A stretch of 64,000 nucleotides of DNA from Rhodoferax sp. (GCA_024236015.1 JACKLK010000004.1:310001-374000); one strand, 5' to 3'; shown: positions 17,224 through 26,578, counted from the first letter of the stretch. A program made the numbers and translations. The notes: generated by a model not told the origin, from the sequence alone.

Positions 17224-17643
17224 AGGTGCGGCGCCGAAACCGCGCGGCCGGACCCAGGTCCAGGCCGCGACGACGGCCAGCGCGAACAGGCTGTAGACCA
17301 CGGCAAACACCCAGTTCGGCGCCTGGTAATACAGCAGGACCTGCAACCAGTGGCCGATGAAGCTGCCCGCATACACCGCCGCCCCGCCCTGCGCGCGCAT
17401 CCACATCTCCAGCGTGGTCAGCGGGCACACCTGGCCCAGCCAGGTCTGGCCGACGACAAACACGATGGCCAGCAGATGCAGGCCGCGAAACCACGGGTTG
17501 CGCACCCAGCGCCAGCGCCGCCATCCGCCGGCGAGCACCAGCAACAGGCCGGCCACCACGAACACGACGAAGGACACGTGCAGCGCCAGCGCCAGGTCGG
17601 CCAGCACCAGCCAGGTGGCGGGCGCAAGCACCGAAGGCGCCAT
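17209..17643 (-). CDS. DUF2784 membrane protein
   Basis: A 144-residue integral membrane protein with four helices. Diagnostic DUF2784 features are an early LALALHVSFVVFVV helix, WRNP-like RNPWFRGLHL, and a QTWLGQVCPLTTLEMW segment before the third helix. It starts 14 bp after the livF stop on the same strand, so it may be the last gene of the liv transcript. The function is unknown. Its stop codon lies inside the 3' end of convergent nudC. Confidence 0.83.
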   Translation of the reverse strand: MAPSVLAPATWLVLADLALALHVSFVVFVVAGLLLVLAGGWRRWRWVRNPWFRGLHLLAIVFVVGQTWLGQVCPLTTLEMWMRAQGGAAVYAGSFIGHWLQVLLYYQAPNWVFAVVYSLFALAVVAAWTWVRPRGFGAAPSARD

Positions 17644-17657
17644 GGCGCAGGCGGCGC

Positions 17658-18374
17658 CTATTCGCCGAGGTAGGCCGCGCGCACCTTCGGATCCTTGAGC
17701 ATCACCTTGGCGTCGCCGCTCATCGTGATCAGGCCGGAATCCATCACGTAGGCGCGATTGGCCACGGACAAGGCCCGGCTCGCATTCTGCTCGACCAGCA
17801 GGATGGTGACGCCTTGCGCATAGACGTCGCGCACGACCTCGAAGATCTTGTCGACCATGATGGGCGACAGGCCCATCGAGGGTTCGTCCATCAGCAGCAC
17901 CTTGGGCCGGCTCATCAGCGCACGCCCCATGGCCAGCATCTGCTGCTCGCCGCCGGACATGGTGCCGGCCAGCTGGTCGCGCCGCTCCTTGAGGCGCGGG
18001 AAGATGGTGAACACCTTCTCGACGTCCTGCTCGATCGCGGCCTTGTCGGTACGCACATAGGCGCCCATCTGCAGGTTCTCGACGATGGTCATGCGCGCGA
18101 ACACGCCGCGGCCTTCGGGCACCATGGCCAGGCCCTGGCGCACCAGGTCCCACGGACCCTGCCCCTTGACGCTCTTGCCCATGTATTCGATGTCGCCGTC
18201 GTTGATGCCCAGCGTGCCGGTGATGGCCTTCATCGTCGTGGTCTTGCCGGCGCCGTTGGAGCCGATCAGGGTCACGAGTTCGCCTTCATGCACCTCGAAA
18301 TCGACACCCTTGACGGCCTGGATGCCGCCGTAGGAAACCTTCAGGCCGGTGACCTTGAGTAGTGTGGCTGCCAT
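17658..18374 (-). CDS. livF: Branched-chain amino acid-type ABC importer ATPase LivF
   Basis: A 238-residue ATPase of the LivF class. Walker A is GSNGAGKTT, the signature is MSGGEQQMLAMGRAL, and Walker B is VLLMDEPSMGLSP, with GRGVFARMTIVENL as the LivF-type linker. It energises import of branched-chain amino acids or related amides and carboxylates together with LivG, LivM and LivH. The gene starts one base after the livG stop. Confidence 0.93.
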   Translation of the reverse strand: MAATLLKVTGLKVSYGGIQAVKGVDFEVHEGELVTLIGSNGAGKTTTMKAITGTLGINDGDIEYMGKSVKGQGPWDLVRQGLAMVPEGRGVFARMTIVENLQMGAYVRTDKAAIEQDVEKVFTIFPRLKERRDQLAGTMSGGEQQMLAMGRALMSRPKVLLMDEPSMGLSPIMVDKIFEVVRDVYAQGVTILLVEQNASRALSVANRAYVMDSGLITMSGDAKVMLKDPKVRAAYLGE

Positions 18375-18375
18375 G

Positions 18376-19146
18376 TCAATGTCCTCCGGTGCCGAGGTAG
18401 GCCTCGATCACTGCTTCGTTCTTCTGCACTTCCTGCGGCAGTCCTTCGGCGATCTGCTTGCCGTAGTCGAGCACGGTCACGCGGTCGCACAGGCCCATGA
18501 CCAGCTTGACGTCGTGTTCGATCAGCAAGATGGTGCGCTTGTCGTGCCGGATCTGGTCGATCAGCTCGCGCAGCTGCACCTTTTCGGTGGCGTTCATGCC
18601 GGCCGCGGGTTCGTCGAGCGCGATCAGCTGGGGGTCGGTCGCCAGCGCCCGGGCGATCTCGAGCCGGCGCTGGTCGCCGTAACTCAGCGTACGGGCCTTG
18701 TAGTCGGCCAGCTTGCCGATGCCGACGTACTCCAGCAGCTCCTGGGCGCGTTTGGCGATCTCCTGCTCTTCCCGCCGGAAACTGGCGGTGCGGAACATCG
18801 CGCCCAGCAGGCCGGAATGGGTTCGGATATGCCGGCCCACCATGACGTTCTCCAGCGCCGTCATCTCGGCGAACAGCCGGATGTTCTGGAATGTGCGCGC
18901 GATGCCGGCCTTGGCCACCTCGTGCACCGCGCTGGGCTTGTAGGGCTTGCCGGCAAGCTCGAAGGTGCCGCTGTCGGCGGTGTACAGGCCGGTGATGACG
19001 TTGAAGAACGTGGTCTTGCCGGCGCCATTGGGTCCGATCAGGCCATAGACCTGTCCGCGGTTGATGGTGATGCCGACGTCGCTGAGCGCCTGCAGGCCGC
19101 CGAAACGTTTCGAGATGCCCGCGACCTTGAAAATCGTGTCTGTCAT
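18376..19146 (-). CDS. livG: Branched-chain amino acid-type ABC importer ATPase LivG
   Basis: A 256-residue ATPase with Walker A GPNGAGKTT, the long LivG insertion (GIARTFQNIRLFAEMTALENVMVG), signature LSYGDQRRLEIARAL and Walker B LIALDEPAAGMN. The C-terminal VLDYGKQIAEG and EAYLG segments are typical. It lies 10 bp after livM and one base before livF. Confidence 0.93.
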   Translation of the reverse strand: MTDTIFKVAGISKRFGGLQALSDVGITINRGQVYGLIGPNGAGKTTFFNVITGLYTADSGTFELAGKPYKPSAVHEVAKAGIARTFQNIRLFAEMTALENVMVGRHIRTHSGLLGAMFRTASFRREEQEIAKRAQELLEYVGIGKLADYKARTLSYGDQRRLEIARALATDPQLIALDEPAAGMNATEKVQLRELIDQIRHDKRTILLIEHDVKLVMGLCDRVTVLDYGKQIAEGLPQEVQKNEAVIEAYLGTGGH

Positions 19147-19156
19147 GGTGCGGTCC

Positions 19157-20236
19157 TCAGTTGTTCGCCTGCAGCGACTTGCCGTGTTCCGGGCTCGGCC
19201 ACAGGCCGCGCGGACGCATCAGCATGATGGTGATCATCGCCAGCGCGATCAGCAGCTGGCGCAGGATGGACGCATCCAGCCGGCCGCCGGTGAACGCCTG
19301 CAACGGGCTGGCGACGTACCGCAGCACCTCGGGCAAGGCCGCCAGCAGCACGGCGCCGAGCACGACACCGGGCAGGTGGCCCAGGCCGCCGAGCACGACC
19401 ATCGAGACGATCATCACCGACTCCATCAGCGTGAAGGACTCGGGCGAGACGAAACCCTGGAACGATGCGAACAGGGCGCCGCTGACACCACCGAACGAGG
19501 CGCCCATGCCGAACGCCAGCAGCTTGAGGTTGCGGGTGTTGATGCCCATGGCCTTGGCGGCGACCTCGTCCTCGCGGATCGCCATCCAGGCACGACCCAC
19601 GCGCGACAGCGCCAGCCGGTGGCTGAGCACGATGCTGATCAGCACCATGATCAGGAACAGGTAGTAGTACATCGCCACCGAGGTGAATTCCATGCCGAAC
19701 ACGTCGAACGAGCGGCTCAGGTCGACGCCGAAGATCTGGAACGCGTCGATGCCGCTCAGGCCCTTGGGTCCGTTGGTGATGTTCACCGGATGGTCCAGGT
19801 TGTTCAGGAACACCCGGATGATCTCGCCGAAGCCCAGCGTCACGATGGCCAGGTAGTCGCCGCGCAGCTTGAGCGTGGGCGCGCCCAGCAACACGCCGAA
19901 CAGCCCGGCCAGCGCCGCCGCCAGCGGAATCACCAGCAGGATGGGCATGTGGATGCCGTGGGGATAGATGGCGGCGATCCATTCGAAGGTATTGGTCAGG
20001 TGCGGCGAGGCCAGCAGCGCATACATGTAGGCGCCGACCGCGAAGAAGGCGACGTAGCCCAGGTCGAGCAGGCCGGCATAACCGACCACGATGTTCAGGC
20101 CGATGGCCAGCAGCACGTACAAGAGCGCGGTGTCGACGATGCGCACCCAGGCGTTTCCGAAGACCTGCAGGCCCATCGGCAACGCCAGCAGCGCGACGCC
20201 GATCACGAAGTACAGGAAGAACTTGTTGATTTTCAT
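19157..20236 (-). CDS. livM: Branched-chain amino acid-type ABC importer permease LivM
   Basis: A 359-residue membrane permease with about ten helices. The family segments AIGLNIVVGYAGLLDLGYVAFFAVGAY and the EAA-like coupling loop VGRAWMAIREDEVAAKAMGIN are clear. The ATG at 20236 is preferred because GAGGAG precedes it on the minus strand; an in-frame ATG 36 bases upstream lies inside the livH end region. It pairs with LivH. Confidence 0.93.
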   Translation of the reverse strand: MKINKFFLYFVIGVALLALPMGLQVFGNAWVRIVDTALLYVLLAIGLNIVVGYAGLLDLGYVAFFAVGAYMYALLASPHLTNTFEWIAAIYPHGIHMPILLVIPLAAALAGLFGVLLGAPTLKLRGDYLAIVTLGFGEIIRVFLNNLDHPVNITNGPKGLSGIDAFQIFGVDLSRSFDVFGMEFTSVAMYYYLFLIMVLISIVLSHRLALSRVGRAWMAIREDEVAAKAMGINTRNLKLLAFGMGASFGGVSGALFASFQGFVSPESFTLMESVMIVSMVVLGGLGHLPGVVLGAVLLAALPEVLRYVASPLQAFTGGRLDASILRQLLIALAMITIMLMRPRGLWPSPEHGKSLQANN

Positions 20237-20246
20237 GGAGCTCTCC

Positions 20247-21176
20247 TCAGGCGCGATCGGCCACACGTTCACCCAGCAGGCCGGACGGCCGCAAGGTCAG
20301 GATCACGATCAGCACGATGAAGGCGAAGATCTCCGAGTAGTGGCTGCCCAGCACGCCGCCGGTCAGCACGCCGATGTAACCCGAACCCAGCGCCTCGATC
20401 ACCCCGAGCAGCACACCGCCGACGACCGCACCGGCCAGGTTGCCGATGCCGCCGAATACCGCGGCCGTGAACGCCTTGAGGCCCGGAAGAAAACCCATCG
20501 CATGTTGTACCGTGCCGTATTTCATTGCCAGCATGATGCCGGCCAGCGCCGCCAGCACCGCGCCGATGACGAAGGTGGCGGAGATCACGACATCGGGCTT
20601 GACCCCCATCAGGCCGGCCACGCGCGGGTTCTCGGCGGTGGCGCGCATGGCGCGCCCGAGCGAGGTGTAGTTCACCAGCCAGACCAGCGCCACCAGCAGG
20701 ATGGCGGTCATCGACAGGATCAGCAGGTCGGTGGGCGAGATCACGGCACCGCCGATTTCGTAGGGCGTCACCGGCAACAGGCTCGGAAACGGCTTGGGGT
20801 TGGGTTTCCAGATGATCATCGCCACGGTCTGCAGCAGCAGCGACATGCCGATGGCGGTGATCAGCGGCGCCAGTCGCGGCGAGTTGCGCAGCGGCCGGTA
20901 CGCAATCTTCTCGATCGTGAAGTTCAGCAGCGCGGCGACCGAACAGGCCACCAGGGCCGAGAGGATCAGCACGCCCCAGCCGGGCATGCCGGGAAAGGCG
21001 GGCTGCAGGATGCCGGCGACCGTCCATGCGGTCAAGGCACCGAACATCAGCACTTCACCGTGCGCGAAATTGATGAGCTGGATGATGCCGTACACCATGG
21101 TGTAGCCCAGCGCGACCAGCGCATACACGCTGCCCAGCACCAGCCCGTTGATCATCTGCTGGAGGAAGATATCCAT
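20247..21176 (-). CDS. livH: Branched-chain amino acid-type ABC importer permease LivH
   Basis: A 309-residue permease with eight or so helices. It starts QQMINGLVLGSVYALVALGYTMVYGI and has GRAMRATAENPRVAGLMGV as the coupling loop, both LivH hallmarks. It is the first gene of the livHMGF run. No periplasmic binding protein (LivJ/LivK) is encoded in the cluster or elsewhere in the window, so the substrate cannot be fixed. Upstream is a 264-bp gap with no gene, containing the palindrome TGTGGCGCCACA at 21227-21238. Confidence 0.93.
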   Translation of the reverse strand: MDIFLQQMINGLVLGSVYALVALGYTMVYGIIQLINFAHGEVLMFGALTAWTVAGILQPAFPGMPGWGVLILSALVACSVAALLNFTIEKIAYRPLRNSPRLAPLITAIGMSLLLQTVAMIIWKPNPKPFPSLLPVTPYEIGGAVISPTDLLILSMTAILLVALVWLVNYTSLGRAMRATAENPRVAGLMGVKPDVVISATFVIGAVLAALAGIMLAMKYGTVQHAMGFLPGLKAFTAAVFGGIGNLAGAVVGGVLLGVIEALGSGYIGVLTGGVLGSHYSEIFAFIVLIVILTLRPSGLLGERVADRA

Positions 21177-21226
21177 GAATTGACGCTCCGGTCGTATTGT
21201 TGGTTGTCGTGGCAGAACGTCACACT

Positions 21227-21238
21227 TGTGGCGCCACA
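21227..21238. promoter_or_regulatory. Palindrome upstream of livH
   Basis: TGTGGCGCCACA is a perfect 12-bp palindrome about 50 bp upstream of the livH start. It may be an operator for the liv operon. The rest of the 21177-21440 gap shows only weak promoter-like and hairpin sequences. Confidence 0.25.
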
Positions 21239-21440
21239 TTCAGCTACGCAATAACCGGACCATGTCGCAGTCCGGCTCGGCGGGCCAAGAACCCGCCGCC
21301 ATTCTACTGACCCACTCTGGTGCGCTTGGCGGCAAATCGCGGGGGTTTACCCTTGCGTCCACTGACGCGGCCGGGAATCCGGATCCGCCCCAGGCAGGGC
21401 CGCCTGCCCTGTCCGGACACCGCCGCCCAGCGTGACGGAC

Positions 21441-22745
21441 TCAGGCTTTTCGCGCGGCTTCGTCCAGTTGCCGCAGGTGCTCCAGCTTGTCCGCGATACG
21501 CGATTCGAGCCCGCGCGGCACCGGCCGGTACCAGTGCGGCTCGGCCATGCCGTCGGGCAGGTAACGCTCGCCGGCGGCATACGCCTCGGGTTCGTCGTGG
21601 GCATAACGGTACGCGCTGCCGTGCCCCAGGTCCTTCATCAGGCTGGTCGGCGCATTGCGCAGATGCACCGGCACCGCGCGCGACTTGTCCTTCTTGACGA
21701 AGGCCCGGGCCTGGTTGTAGGCCATGTAGCCGGCATTGCTCTTGGGCGCGACCGCCAGGTACAGCACCGCCTGCGCCAGCGCCAGATCGCCTTCGGGCGA
21801 ACCCAGCCGCTCGAACGTGGTGGCCGCGTCGTTGGCGATCTGCATGGCGCGCGGGTCGGCCAGGCCGATGTCCTCCCAGGCCATGCGCACGATGCGCCGG
21901 GACAGGTAACGCGCATCGGCACCACCATCGAGCATGCGGCTGAACCAATACAGCGCGGCATCGGGGCTCGAACCACGCACCGACTTGTGCAAGGCCGAGA
22001 TCTGGTCGTAGAAGTTGTCGCCGCCCTTGTCGAAGCGCCGCGCGTTGAGCGTCAACGCACGCTCCAGGAACGGCCCGTCGACCGTGCCGACGCCCGCGGC
22101 CTTCGCGGCCGTGCTGGTTTGCTCGAGCAGGTTGAGCAGGCGGCGCGCATCGCCATCGGCATGACCCACCAGCGTGTCGAGCGCCGAGGGCTCGAGCCGC
22201 AACTCGGTCAATACCGTCGACTGCGCGCGTCGGACCAGCTGCGCCAGCTCATCGTCGCTCAGGCTCTGCAGCACATAGACCTGGGCCCGCGAGAGCAGCG
22301 CCGAGTTCACCTCGAACGACGGGTTTTCGGTCGTGGCACCGATGAAGGTCACCAGGCCCGACTCGACGAATGGCAGCAGGCCGTCCTGCTGGCTCTTGTT
22401 GAAGCGATGGATCTCGTCGACGAACAGGATCGTCTTCCTGCCCTGCGCCAGGTTGTGTTCGGCCTGCTCCATCGCGGCGCGGATCTCCTTGACGCCGGAG
22501 AACACCGCAGACAGGGCGATGAAGGCGTAGCCGAAGGCACTGGCGGTCAGTCGCGCCAGCGTCGTCTTGCCGACGCCGGGCGGCCCCCACAGGATCATCG
22601 AATGCGGCTTGCCGGACTCGAACGCCAGGCGCAACGGACGGCCCGGCCCGATCAGGTGCGACTGCCCGATGACTTCGTCCAGGCTGGTCGGCCGCAAGGC
22701 CTCGGCCAGCGGGGCATGGGGCTCGGCGGCGAACAGTTCAGCCAC
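21441..22745 (-). CDS. rarA: Replication-associated recombination protein RarA (MgsA)
   Basis: A 434-residue AAA+ ATPase of the clamp-loader-like RarA/Mgs1/WRNIP1 family acting at stalled replication forks. It begins with PLAEALRPTSLDEVIGQSHL, then Walker A GPPGVGKTTLARL, Walker B ILFVDEIHRFNKSQQD and sensor-1 GATTENPSFEVN. The C-terminal tetramerisation domain has HKSVRGSSPDAALYW and MAWEDIGLADPRA. Length is normal. It follows lolA on the same strand with a 55-bp gap, an order common in betaproteobacteria. Confidence 0.96.
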   Translation of the reverse strand: MAELFAAEPHAPLAEALRPTSLDEVIGQSHLIGPGRPLRLAFESGKPHSMILWGPPGVGKTTLARLTASAFGYAFIALSAVFSGVKEIRAAMEQAEHNLAQGRKTILFVDEIHRFNKSQQDGLLPFVESGLVTFIGATTENPSFEVNSALLSRAQVYVLQSLSDDELAQLVRRAQSTVLTELRLEPSALDTLVGHADGDARRLLNLLEQTSTAAKAAGVGTVDGPFLERALTLNARRFDKGGDNFYDQISALHKSVRGSSPDAALYWFSRMLDGGADARYLSRRIVRMAWEDIGLADPRAMQIANDAATTFERLGSPEGDLALAQAVLYLAVAPKSNAGYMAYNQARAFVKKDKSRAVPVHLRNAPTSLMKDLGHGSAYRYAHDEPEAYAAGERYLPDGMAEPHWYRPVPRGLESRIADKLEHLRQLDEAARKA

Positions 22746-22800
22746 GGGACCCTCCGCACGGTGTCAACGGCAAGCGCATGTCAGCCCCGCGAGACGCGAA

Positions 22801-23460
22801 CTACTGGCGTATGACGTCGGCGCCAGCCGGCGGCTTGAACTGGAACAACGCATCGGGCAGCGTCGGGTTGACCTCGACCTTGTCGAAGCGCAGTTCGGAG
22901 CGCTGGCCGAAGTTGTCGAGCATGTCGAGCGCGGCCAGGGTCGGTGTGGCCGAATCCCCGCGAAAGCCGACCCGGACCGAGCGCAGCTGGCCGTCACGGG
23001 ATTTCGGCGTGGCCAGCACCCACTGCAGACCATCCTTGTCCGGCTGGCCCTGCAGGTCGTATTCGGCCTGCACCACGGCCAGGTCGGGGGCCGCGGCGAT
23101 CAACGCCGCGGGTGTCGAGCCCAGCACCTGGGCCTGCTTGCGCGCGCTGACCTGGTTCAGGTCGACGTCATGCATCCACAGGGTCTGGCCGTCCGCAACA
23201 ATGGTCTGCTCGAACGGCTTGCCGTAGACGAAGCGGAACCGGTTGGGCCGCGAGAACGCGAAGCTGCCCCTGGAGGTACGCACCCGGCCCGGCTGGCCGT
23301 CGCGCGACGGCGCGGTCACGACCTGGGTGAACTCGGCGCGCCCGCTGGACACGCCCTTGACGAAACGCTCCAGCGCGTCGAGGCCGTTGGCACGGGCCGG
23401 ACCGGCCATGGTCAACAGCATCGACGCCGATGCACCCAGAAGACTTCGCCGTTGCATCAT
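22801..23460 (-). CDS. lolA: Outer-membrane lipoprotein carrier protein LolA
   Basis: A 219-residue periplasmic chaperone that ferries lipoproteins from LolCDE to LolB. Signal peptide: residues 1-25 with RR near the start and a PARAN cleavage region. The mature part starts LDALERFVKGVSSGRAEFTQ and has RTSRGSFAFSRPNRFRFVY and DVDLNQVSARK, typical of LolA. Two adjacent ATGs exist (23460, 23457); both overlap the ftsK stop, by four bases or one, so translation is coupled to ftsK either way. Confidence 0.95.
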   Translation of the reverse strand: MMQRRSLLGASASMLLTMAGPARANGLDALERFVKGVSSGRAEFTQVVTAPSRDGQPGRVRTSRGSFAFSRPNRFRFVYGKPFEQTIVADGQTLWMHDVDLNQVSARKQAQVLGSTPAALIAAAPDLAVVQAEYDLQGQPDKDGLQWVLATPKSRDGQLRSVRVGFRGDSATPTLAALDMLDNFGQRSELRFDKVEVNPTLPDALFQFKPPAGADVIRQ

Positions 23461-25811
23461 GATTCCGCCCTCGCCGGCACCAGGATCTCACGTTGGCCGC
23501 TGCCGCTCATGGCGCTGACCAGGCCGGCCTTCTCCATGTCCTCGACCAGGCGCGCGGCGCGGTTGTAGCCGATCTTGAGGTGGCGCTGCACCAGGCTGAT
23601 GCTGGCCTTGCGGTTCTTGAGCACGATCTCGACCGCCTGGTCGTACAAGGCGTCCTTTTCGCCGCCGCCGCCTCCGTCACCGAGCAGGTCGGCCTCGCCG
23701 TCGACGGTGCCGCCCTCGAGCACTCCCTCGATGTAGTTCGGTTCGCCCTGGGACTTGAGATAACTCACGACGCGGTGCACCTCCTCGTCGCTGACGAAGG
23801 CACCGTGCACCCGGATCGGCAGGCCGGTGCCGCTGGGCAGGTACAACATGTCGCCCATGCCCAGCAGCGCCTCGGCGCCCATCTGGTCCAGGATGGTGCG
23901 GCTGTCGATCTTGCTGCTGACCTGGAACGCGATCCGGGTCGGGATGTTGGCCTTGATCAGGCCGGTGATCACGTCCACGCTGGGCCGCTGGGTGGCCAGG
24001 ATCAGGTGGATGCCGGCGGCGCGCGCCTTCTGCGCCAGCCGCGCGATCAGTTCCTCGATCTTCTTGCCCACGACCATCATCAGGTCGGCGAGTTCGTCGA
24101 TGACGACGACGATGTGCGGCAGCCGCTCGAGCGGCTCGGGTTCCTCGGGCGTCAGGCTGAACGGGTTGGGAATGAGTTCGCCGCGCGCCTTGGCTTCGTC
24201 CATCTTGGTGTTGAAGCCGGCCAGGTTGCGCACTCCCATCTTGCTCATCAGCTTGTAGCGGCGCTCCATCTCGGCCACGCACCAGTTCAGGCCGTGCGCG
24301 GCCTGGCGCATGTCGGTCACCACCGGCGCCAGCAGGTGCGGAATGCCTTCGTAGACCGACATCTCCAGCATCTTGGGGTCGATCATCAGCAGGCGCACGT
24401 CGCGGGCATCGGCCTTGTACAACAGGCTCAGGATCATCGCGTTGATGCCCACCGACTTGCCCGAACCGGTGGTGCCGGCCACCAGCACGTGCGGCATCTT
24501 GGCCAGGTCGGCGACGACCGGGTTGCCGACGATGTCCTTGCCCAGGCCGATCGTGAGCATGGACTTGGCCTCGTTGTAGACCCGCGAGCCGAGGATCTCC
24601 GACAGCCGGATCGACTGCCGCTTGGCATTGGGAAGCTCCAGCGCCATGTAGTTCTTGCCGGGAATGGTCTCGACCACGCGGATCGAGATCAGGCTCAGGC
24701 TGCGCGCCAGGTCCTTGGCCAGGCCGACAATCTGCGAGCCCTTCACGCCCACGGCCGGCTCGATCTCGTAGCGGGTGATGACCGGCCCCGGCAAGGCCAG
24801 GATGACCCAGACCTCGACACCGAAGTCCTTGAGCTTCTTCTCGATCATGCGGCTGGTCATGTCCAGCATCTCCGGCGACACCGTCTCCTGGCGCGCCTGC
24901 GCCGCGTCGAGCAGGTCCACCTGCGGCAGCTTGCTGTCGAGCATGTCGGCGAACAGGGGTTTCTGGCGCTCCTTGGCCACCCGCTCGCTCTTGGGGACAT
25001 CCATCACGACCGGCTCGACCTGCACCGGCGCCGGATGGTGCTCCTGGATCTCGACACGTTCACCGGACACCACGACCTCGCGCTCGCGCGCCGCCTGCTG
25101 GCCCAGCGCCATGTCCTGCACCGCCTCGCGCTTCTTGCGGCTCGATTCCAGCCGGGTATGCAGCGCAGCGCCGATCCGTTCGGCCACGTTGCCCCAGGAG
25201 AACCGGAACGCCAGCGCCGCGCCGGCCAGGCCCAACGCGATCGCGACCAGGCCCGAGCCGGTGAAGCCGAGCCAGCGCAGGCCCAGCGGCCCCAGCATGC
25301 TGCCCAGTGCGCCGCCGCTGTCGCCCGGCAGGCGGGCCTCGAAGCTGTACAGGCGGCTCCACTCGAGCACGCAGCTGGCGCACAGCAACACGACCAGGCC
25401 ACCCCAGAATGCGGTACGGCCGGTGAACCAGCGCTGCTGCGCGGACCCGGCCTCGGGCGGGGCGGCCTGCGGCGACGAACCATGGCGCAGCCAGGCGGCA
25501 AGCCCGGACAACCAGGTGCGAAAGCCGATCGCAACCAGCCACCAGACGGAGAAACCGAACAGGTAATAACTCGCGTCGGCGATCCAGGCGCCCAGGCGCC
25601 CCGCCCGGTTCGCCAGGGGACCTCCGTCGCCCGACGTGGACCAGGCCGGATCGGACGGCGAATAACTCAGCAGCGCCAGCAGCCAGAACGCCAGCAGCAC
25701 GGCACCCGCCAGCAAGGCCAGTTCGACCGCAAATCTGCCAACACCGGAGGAAGGGGAATGGCCCTGTGCCGCCGGTCTGCCCGACGTCAGGGTATCAAGA
25801 GAATAAGTCAT
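23457..25811 (-). CDS. ftsK: DNA translocase FtsK
   Basis: A 784-residue septal DNA pump that aligns dif sites and activates XerCD. Four N-terminal helices lie within residues ~28-215. The linker is short (~225-300), then come the alpha/beta motor domains with Walker A AGTTGSGKSVGINAM and Walker B HIVVVIDELADLMM, and the hexameric RecA-like core. The C-terminal gamma winged-helix domain (from DQAVEIVLKNRKASISLVQR) is the KOPS-reading module. Its 3' end overlaps lolA. Confidence 0.96.
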   Translation of the reverse strand: MTYSLDTLTSGRPAAQGHSPSSGVGRFAVELALLAGAVLLAFWLLALLSYSPSDPAWSTSGDGGPLANRAGRLGAWIADASYYLFGFSVWWLVAIGFRTWLSGLAAWLRHGSSPQAAPPEAGSAQQRWFTGRTAFWGGLVVLLCASCVLEWSRLYSFEARLPGDSGGALGSMLGPLGLRWLGFTGSGLVAIALGLAGAALAFRFSWGNVAERIGAALHTRLESSRKKREAVQDMALGQQAAREREVVVSGERVEIQEHHPAPVQVEPVVMDVPKSERVAKERQKPLFADMLDSKLPQVDLLDAAQARQETVSPEMLDMTSRMIEKKLKDFGVEVWVILALPGPVITRYEIEPAVGVKGSQIVGLAKDLARSLSLISIRVVETIPGKNYMALELPNAKRQSIRLSEILGSRVYNEAKSMLTIGLGKDIVGNPVVADLAKMPHVLVAGTTGSGKSVGINAMILSLLYKADARDVRLLMIDPKMLEMSVYEGIPHLLAPVVTDMRQAAHGLNWCVAEMERRYKLMSKMGVRNLAGFNTKMDEAKARGELIPNPFSLTPEEPEPLERLPHIVVVIDELADLMMVVGKKIEELIARLAQKARAAGIHLILATQRPSVDVITGLIKANIPTRIAFQVSSKIDSRTILDQMGAEALLGMGDMLYLPSGTGLPIRVHGAFVSDEEVHRVVSYLKSQGEPNYIEGVLEGGTVDGEADLLGDGGGGGEKDALYDQAVEIVLKNRKASISLVQRHLKIGYNRAARLVEDMEKAGLVSAMSGSGQREILVPARAES

Positions 25812-25865
25812 GCATCTACCAGTAGCCTCGAGCTTACCCCAGGCCCGTGCGCGGGGCGGCGCCCG

Positions 25866-26540
25866 TCAGCGGGGCTTGAGTCGCCGGTCCTTGATGACCA
25901 GGCTGCCGTCGTCCCGCGTCTCGACAAAACCCTGCTCCTCGAAGTCCTTCATGACGCGGCTCACCATCTCGCGCGAGGCGCCGACCATCTTGGCGATGTC
26001 CTGGCGCGAAATCTTGTCGCGGATGATGCGCACGTTGTTCTCGTCCGCCGGGGCACTTTCCATCAGCACGTTGGCGACGCGCCCATACACGTTCATCAGC
26101 GCCAGCGACTCGATCTTGCGGTCGGCGCTGCGCAGACGCTGCACCAGGCCCTTCATCACGGCGGCCACGGTGGTCGCGTTTTCCGACAGGCAGCGACTGA
26201 ACTCCGCGCCACCGAGCACCAGCGCATCGGTCTGGACCTCGGCCTCGACCGATGCCGAATGCGGCTCGTGGTCGATCAGGCTCATCTCGCCCACATAGTC
26301 GCCCGGATGCATGGTTGCCAGGATCACCTCGCGATCCCGGCTGTCGGTCACGACAACCCGCGCCCGTCCGGCAAGCAGGATGAACAACGACTCGCAGTTC
26401 TTGCCTTGCTCGACCAGGAATTCGCCGCGCTTGAAACGCCGCTTGCTGACCGCACCTGCCAATGCTTCGGCCTGGGCCGGCGTCAACATCGCAAACAGGG
26501 GGACCCTGCGTATCAAATCAAGGTTGCTTAACATCGACAT
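25866..26540 (-). CDS. Crp/Fnr-family transcriptional regulator
   Basis: A 224-residue regulator with an N-terminal cyclic-nucleotide-binding beta roll (15-~125) and a C-terminal winged helix (ISRQDIAKMVGASREMVSRVMKDF, ~172-195). There are no N-terminal Fnr cysteines. In the phosphate-binding cassette Gly84-Glu85 are present, but the Arg expected before Ser-Ala is His94 (EPHSASV), so cAMP binding by the classical mode is uncertain. It lies 54 bp upstream of ftsK on the same strand and divergent from trxB. Confidence 0.88.
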   Translation of the reverse strand: MSMLSNLDLIRRVPLFAMLTPAQAEALAGAVSKRRFKRGEFLVEQGKNCESLFILLAGRARVVVTDSRDREVILATMHPGDYVGEMSLIDHEPHSASVEAEVQTDALVLGGAEFSRCLSENATTVAAVMKGLVQRLRSADRKIESLALMNVYGRVANVLMESAPADENNVRIIRDKISRQDIAKMVGASREMVSRVMKDFEEQGFVETRDDGSLVIKDRRLKPR

Positions 26541-26572
26541 CCGTGATTCCTTCCAGGAAATGGCCCGCTTCC

Positions 26573-26578
26573 TACAAT
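26573..26578 (+). promoter_or_regulatory. Candidate -10 element for trxB
   Basis: TACAAT lies 108 bp upstream of the trxB ATG in the divergent gap with the Crp/Fnr gene. No strong -35 hexamer is present. trxB itself has no clear Shine-Dalgarno sequence. Confidence 0.3.

Noticed and set aside
21360..21440. A terminator after rarA from the GGCAGG/CCTGCC hairpin
   Set aside because: The stem is only 6 bp with no T-tract, so I cannot support it.
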